64,000 nucleotides of DNA from Cinclus cinclus (Eukaryota > Chordata > Aves > Passeriformes > Cinclidae), in the NCBI RefSeq assembly GCF_963662255.1, contig NC_085052.1:11057807-11121806 (forward strand), given 5' to 3'. Shown here in pieces: positions 60,406 to 64,000 of this stretch. Below the pieces are notes generated by a model that searched no databases, was not told the DNA's origin, and worked only from the letters and a program-made list of their open reading frames with translations. Positions within the stretch are counted from its first letter, which is position 1, and every line of letters begins with the position of its first letter. Made by a program: the position numbers and the translations under genes.

Positions 60406-63400
60406 CTTAGCCAAAATAATTAGTGTTTCAATCCCGACAGTAGAATTCTCTTTTGTCTTTTCTGGAGGCTCCAATGGATTTAGGTAATTCATTTGTACAA
60501 TCAGTGCCACTGCTGTACCAATCTAATTCACAGCAGAATCTTCCCACTCAAAGCAGCGATGGATATTTCCCACTGCTATATCCATTTTCCTTGCCATGGG
60601 ATTTGCAAAACTGCTCCCATCTGCAGAGTTTATGAGCCTGTGCTAAAGAAATCATGGATGCTAGCTCCTCATTTAAGGTGTTCCGGAGTCCACAGGGAAG
60701 GTGAGCCTCAACCTTTTCCATGACAACACTGTTCATCTCAGGGCCAGGGATGGCATAAATCAAAACGAAACTGCTGAGAGTCATCATGATTCAATGATAT
60801 TAGAGAAGCTGTGTTAATATGCAGCATCTTGCCCTAAAACTTTGCACATCCTCTTATTCTATATGGCCTATACAATTCCCATTGTATGGTCATAAATCAT
60901 TTGCAGGTGGCAAGGAATTCAACTAAAGCTGGCTAAGCCAAAAAGCCATCACAGTGCATGAACAAAATTTTATGGAGCCTATGAATTCATCAACACCACC
61001 AGATGTTGTCCAAGCCATTTATCATAAAAGCCCATGCAGCAGTTGTCTTTGTGTAGCACCTCCATTGCAGAGAGGAAGAGGGGAGAGAAGGAAAAGTAAA
61101 AATATGGATGCAAATCATACATTTTTCATACCTAGTTATCTTTCATTTTAAAATGGATTCTAAACATCAACCATGTAAAAGGACTCAGAATTTTTTGTGG
61201 GACTCTTTTTGTAAGATATTTTTCCTCCCAAAAATGAAATATCCCAGATTGTGGTTATTGAATGACAAGGAGTATTGCACACAGGTAATATCTAATTAGC
61301 ACTAATTGAACAATAGGAAGGATTGCTAAATTTTCATCAGAAACCAAGAGTTTACAGCAGAAAACTTTTAATTATGGGGAAAGCTTGTAAGTCAGGGCTC
61401 GCAGTTCACACCTGCACATGTTGAGTAACTAAAGAGCACAGGCTGTTCTGTCAAGTAATGATCCATATTTTTTTCTCTGTTCGGAGAATGAAAACTAAAG
61501 ATCAACTTTTAAAGTATGCAATAAGCATTTACTGAAAAGGAGAACTAAGTCTTCCATTCACATACCAGATGCTCCAATTAAACAATTGTTTTCAAGAAAG
61601 CTCAGCTCATGTGGAGAGAGCTCCAGAGTTCAGAAGGGGGAAACAGACAAAAAAGTTAACTTGTGAAATCAGGGCAGCTACTGGAGAGATTTTTTTCCCC
61701 CCTGTGGCCGAGTACAGCTCAATCCAGCACTGCCAGGGATCAGAGTCAGGGCTGGTACAACCCAGTGCAGTTCCCTGGAAGTTGGTGTGAGGGACTGGCA
61801 TCAGAACACTGCACTGATTTACACCATCCTCCCAGTCCAGCAGCTTCAGAGCTGATGGGCTGTGACCTCCTTCTTTATTACCTCAGGAACCTGCTATTAC
61901 TGCCACATTTTCAGGTAGCAGAAATGGCACAAGTGGGATTTTTCAATATTTTCTAATTTGCACTTTAAAAACCTCCTTAGGTTTTGCACAGGTCATGGAA
62001 GACCTTTTTAACCTCTAAGAGGTTTAAGAGGTCAAAACAGAACAGACACCTCTCCAAATTCCTCGCAGTCTCTGTCCTGATGTTAAAAACATCCCCTAGC
62101 ACAAGCATAGTGAACATGGATTCTGATGCTGAGGGCATAGCTAGGACATCTGGATTAACTTAAGCCTCATTTAATTTTGGGCTCAGGCCGAAAACCCCTT
62201 CATTTCATTTGGAGCAGCAACCTGGCTCAAAAGAGTTTTCTCCTGTGCTATTTACCTTCACTAATTGGTCATCTGCCTGGTTCAGCCCTGCTGCTCGACC
62301 AGCATGATACCAAACCACACTGCCTCAGATACTTTTTGCCCAGCATCACTTCATAATTTAGGAAGAAGGCAGGGTATTCAAATCACAGAGATGTGATTTC
62401 TCATTGGGTTTCTCACAATCTGTTTCTTTAAATAGGTAAGTCGAGGGCTATGTGGGCTGAGTTCAAATTCTAGTCTTCTTTTCTGAGCTTTACAGCAGCA
62501 AGAGGGAACAATTTTGCAAGTATTATGGATGGATTGAGGCAACCAGATAAGCAACTTTTGCTGAATTGTCAAGGACAAGGAAGAGTTGTTTAAAGGCCTT
62601 TTATGTTTTCTAAAAATACATTTCTCTCCATCACCATACTAAACTGGTTCCATTTAATCTGAAATGGCAATAACCAAATCACTATTTCTTCTTTTACCTG
62701 ACCATTTTATCATTACTTTATCCAGTTTTCCTGGACTTCAATGGGGATTTTAGATGCTATTTCCCTCTCTCAAGCTCCCCTCAGTTCAAGTTATCTCCAC
62801 AAAGCCTTGGCAAGTTTGGGCTCAGCCCTTCCCAAATTGCAGTGGTCCATTTTCCAGTCAAAGGCATGTTGCTGCAAAATGACATATGGCTCAGTGCAGA
62901 TCATCAAATACTCCTTGTTATGGAGCAAAAGAAGGATTGGTGGATGCCCAACCACTGGCACAGGCATAAAAATGCACTTGTGGATCATGACAGGAGCAGG
63001 TGGCTGAGGAGGCCTGGAGGGCTCTGCGTGGCTCTGTACAGAACCAGTTCTGAGTGAAATGCCCCAGGTTTGAAGTGCTAGCAAAGCAAATAGCTGTTCA
63101 ACAGCATTTGACGTCCTTAGATGATATTTCTGCATTATGTTGGTGCTCCTGTGATCCTACACACTATTCGGTAGCCTTGCACCCAGAAATGCGCAACAAA
63201 CTCATTGAAAATATTATCTCTAAATAAGAGTTAGAGTCTCTGTCATGAAAGTGAATTCACACTTCACAGGCCACAAGGAGCAAGAAGGTTTTTGTCCACT
63301 GAGTTCCCTCCTGCTGAGGTCATTTTGCAGACTGGATGTGGCTCCCTGCTCCTGGGGCATTAATAGCTGCCCTTGCACCCACATCAGCACCTGAGATACA

Positions 63401-64000
63401 GGTATGAGAGAGGGCCTCAGCACTTCTCTCCTGTCTGTCATAAATTTGAGGCCCTTTAGTGTGAACTGGCTCTTTTAATGAATTTCAAAAAGATTAAGAG
63501 AAAGTTAAGTCCTCATGTGTGAAATGTAAAATGAGCCAAGACCTACTAAGAAAGCCAGGACACAGGCAAGCCCTTCTCACTGCCCCATCTCAGTGAGCCT
63601 GGAGATATCACCAAGTTTGTGCCCTGCTGCAGGATCACCAGGGACAGCCCTTCCTCCCTTGCAGTGGTAAGGAAAGGGGTGACAGCTGACATGGCTCAGA
63701 GCAAGGCTATGCCATATCCTGCATGCTGCCAACTCAGTCTGCCTGCCACAGGAGTGGTCTACTGCTGACCCTGCACCCCTGTGCAGGACCTAAAAATGGC
63801 TCTGTTTTCCATCACACAGATGGCTGGGGTGTAGAACCTCCCTACATCTTTGCCTCAAGACATCACAGTACATCCTGCAAAGGACATGTCTTGCCTGTGC
63901 TCATAAAGTGGACACATCAAATTCACTTTAAAATGCCTTTATTTGCACTTCATGAGTTTCTGTGGCAGCAAAGGTCTCCCCTGCAGCTCCAAAAAGCAGT
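60406..64000. other. Non-coding unique sequence, no gene found
   Basis: Longest frame is 114 codons (62791-63135, -), overlapped by frames on the other strand and without motifs. The last 500 bases are somewhat GC-richer, but CpG remains rare. No exon, RNA gene, promoter or repeat family is recognisable up to the window edge. Confidence 0.65.

Noticed and set aside
60110..60487. 125-codon plus-strand frame
   Set aside because: Mostly antisense to the CR1 fragment at 60016-60405.

Overview
This window looks like intergenic or deep-intronic nuclear DNA from a vertebrate, most likely a bird. Three observations point that way. It is AT-rich and CpG-poor with no operon-like gene packing. Its only clear interspersed repeats are 5'-truncated CR1 retrotransposons, three of them starting on the + strand with CACAGAAT-type octamers (the reverse complement of the CR1 3' ATTCTGTG tail). 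No mammalian-type SINEs are visible. CR1 is also common in turtles and crocodilians, but the 3'-end sequence types and low repeat density favour a bird. I cannot name the species or chromosome.

I find no supportable protein-coding gene, rRNA, tRNA, CRISPR array, operon or bacterial-style mobile element. The longest open frames are about 140-160 codons, roughly what chance gives in 64 kb of AT-rich DNA read in six frames, and none has a recognisable domain. Several of the longer frames are produced by simple repeats or lie inside CR1 copies.

Layout. 1-8.2 kb: unique sequence with T-rich and A-rich tracts, one probable ancient CR1 relic (about 4600-4825), and a T18/A18 pair in inverted orientation (8085-8187). 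8.2-29.5 kb: a long repeat-poor stretch with a few minor microsatellites and AT-rich homeodomain-type patches that could be conserved non-coding elements (about 10.6, 14.1 and 27.1 kb). 29.59-29.78 kb: a striking pure pyrimidine array of 35 perfect TCTCC units. 29.8-44.8 kb: unique sequence, with a weak reverse-transcriptase-like motif near 38.7 kb and the best enhancer-like blocks at 39.0-39.3 and 39.86-40.1 kb. 44.8-46.9 kb: several short tandem arrays, including six 8-bp ATATGATT-type units that resemble a CR1 tail and a GA-rich 12-bp array. 47.5-60.4 kb: three CR1 3' fragments, all on the minus strand, the last carrying an internal palindromic duplication. 60.4-64 kb: unique sequence.

Nothing here behaves as a set of genes working together. 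The items of interest are repeat biology and candidate cis-regulatory DNA. No new multi-gene system was found.
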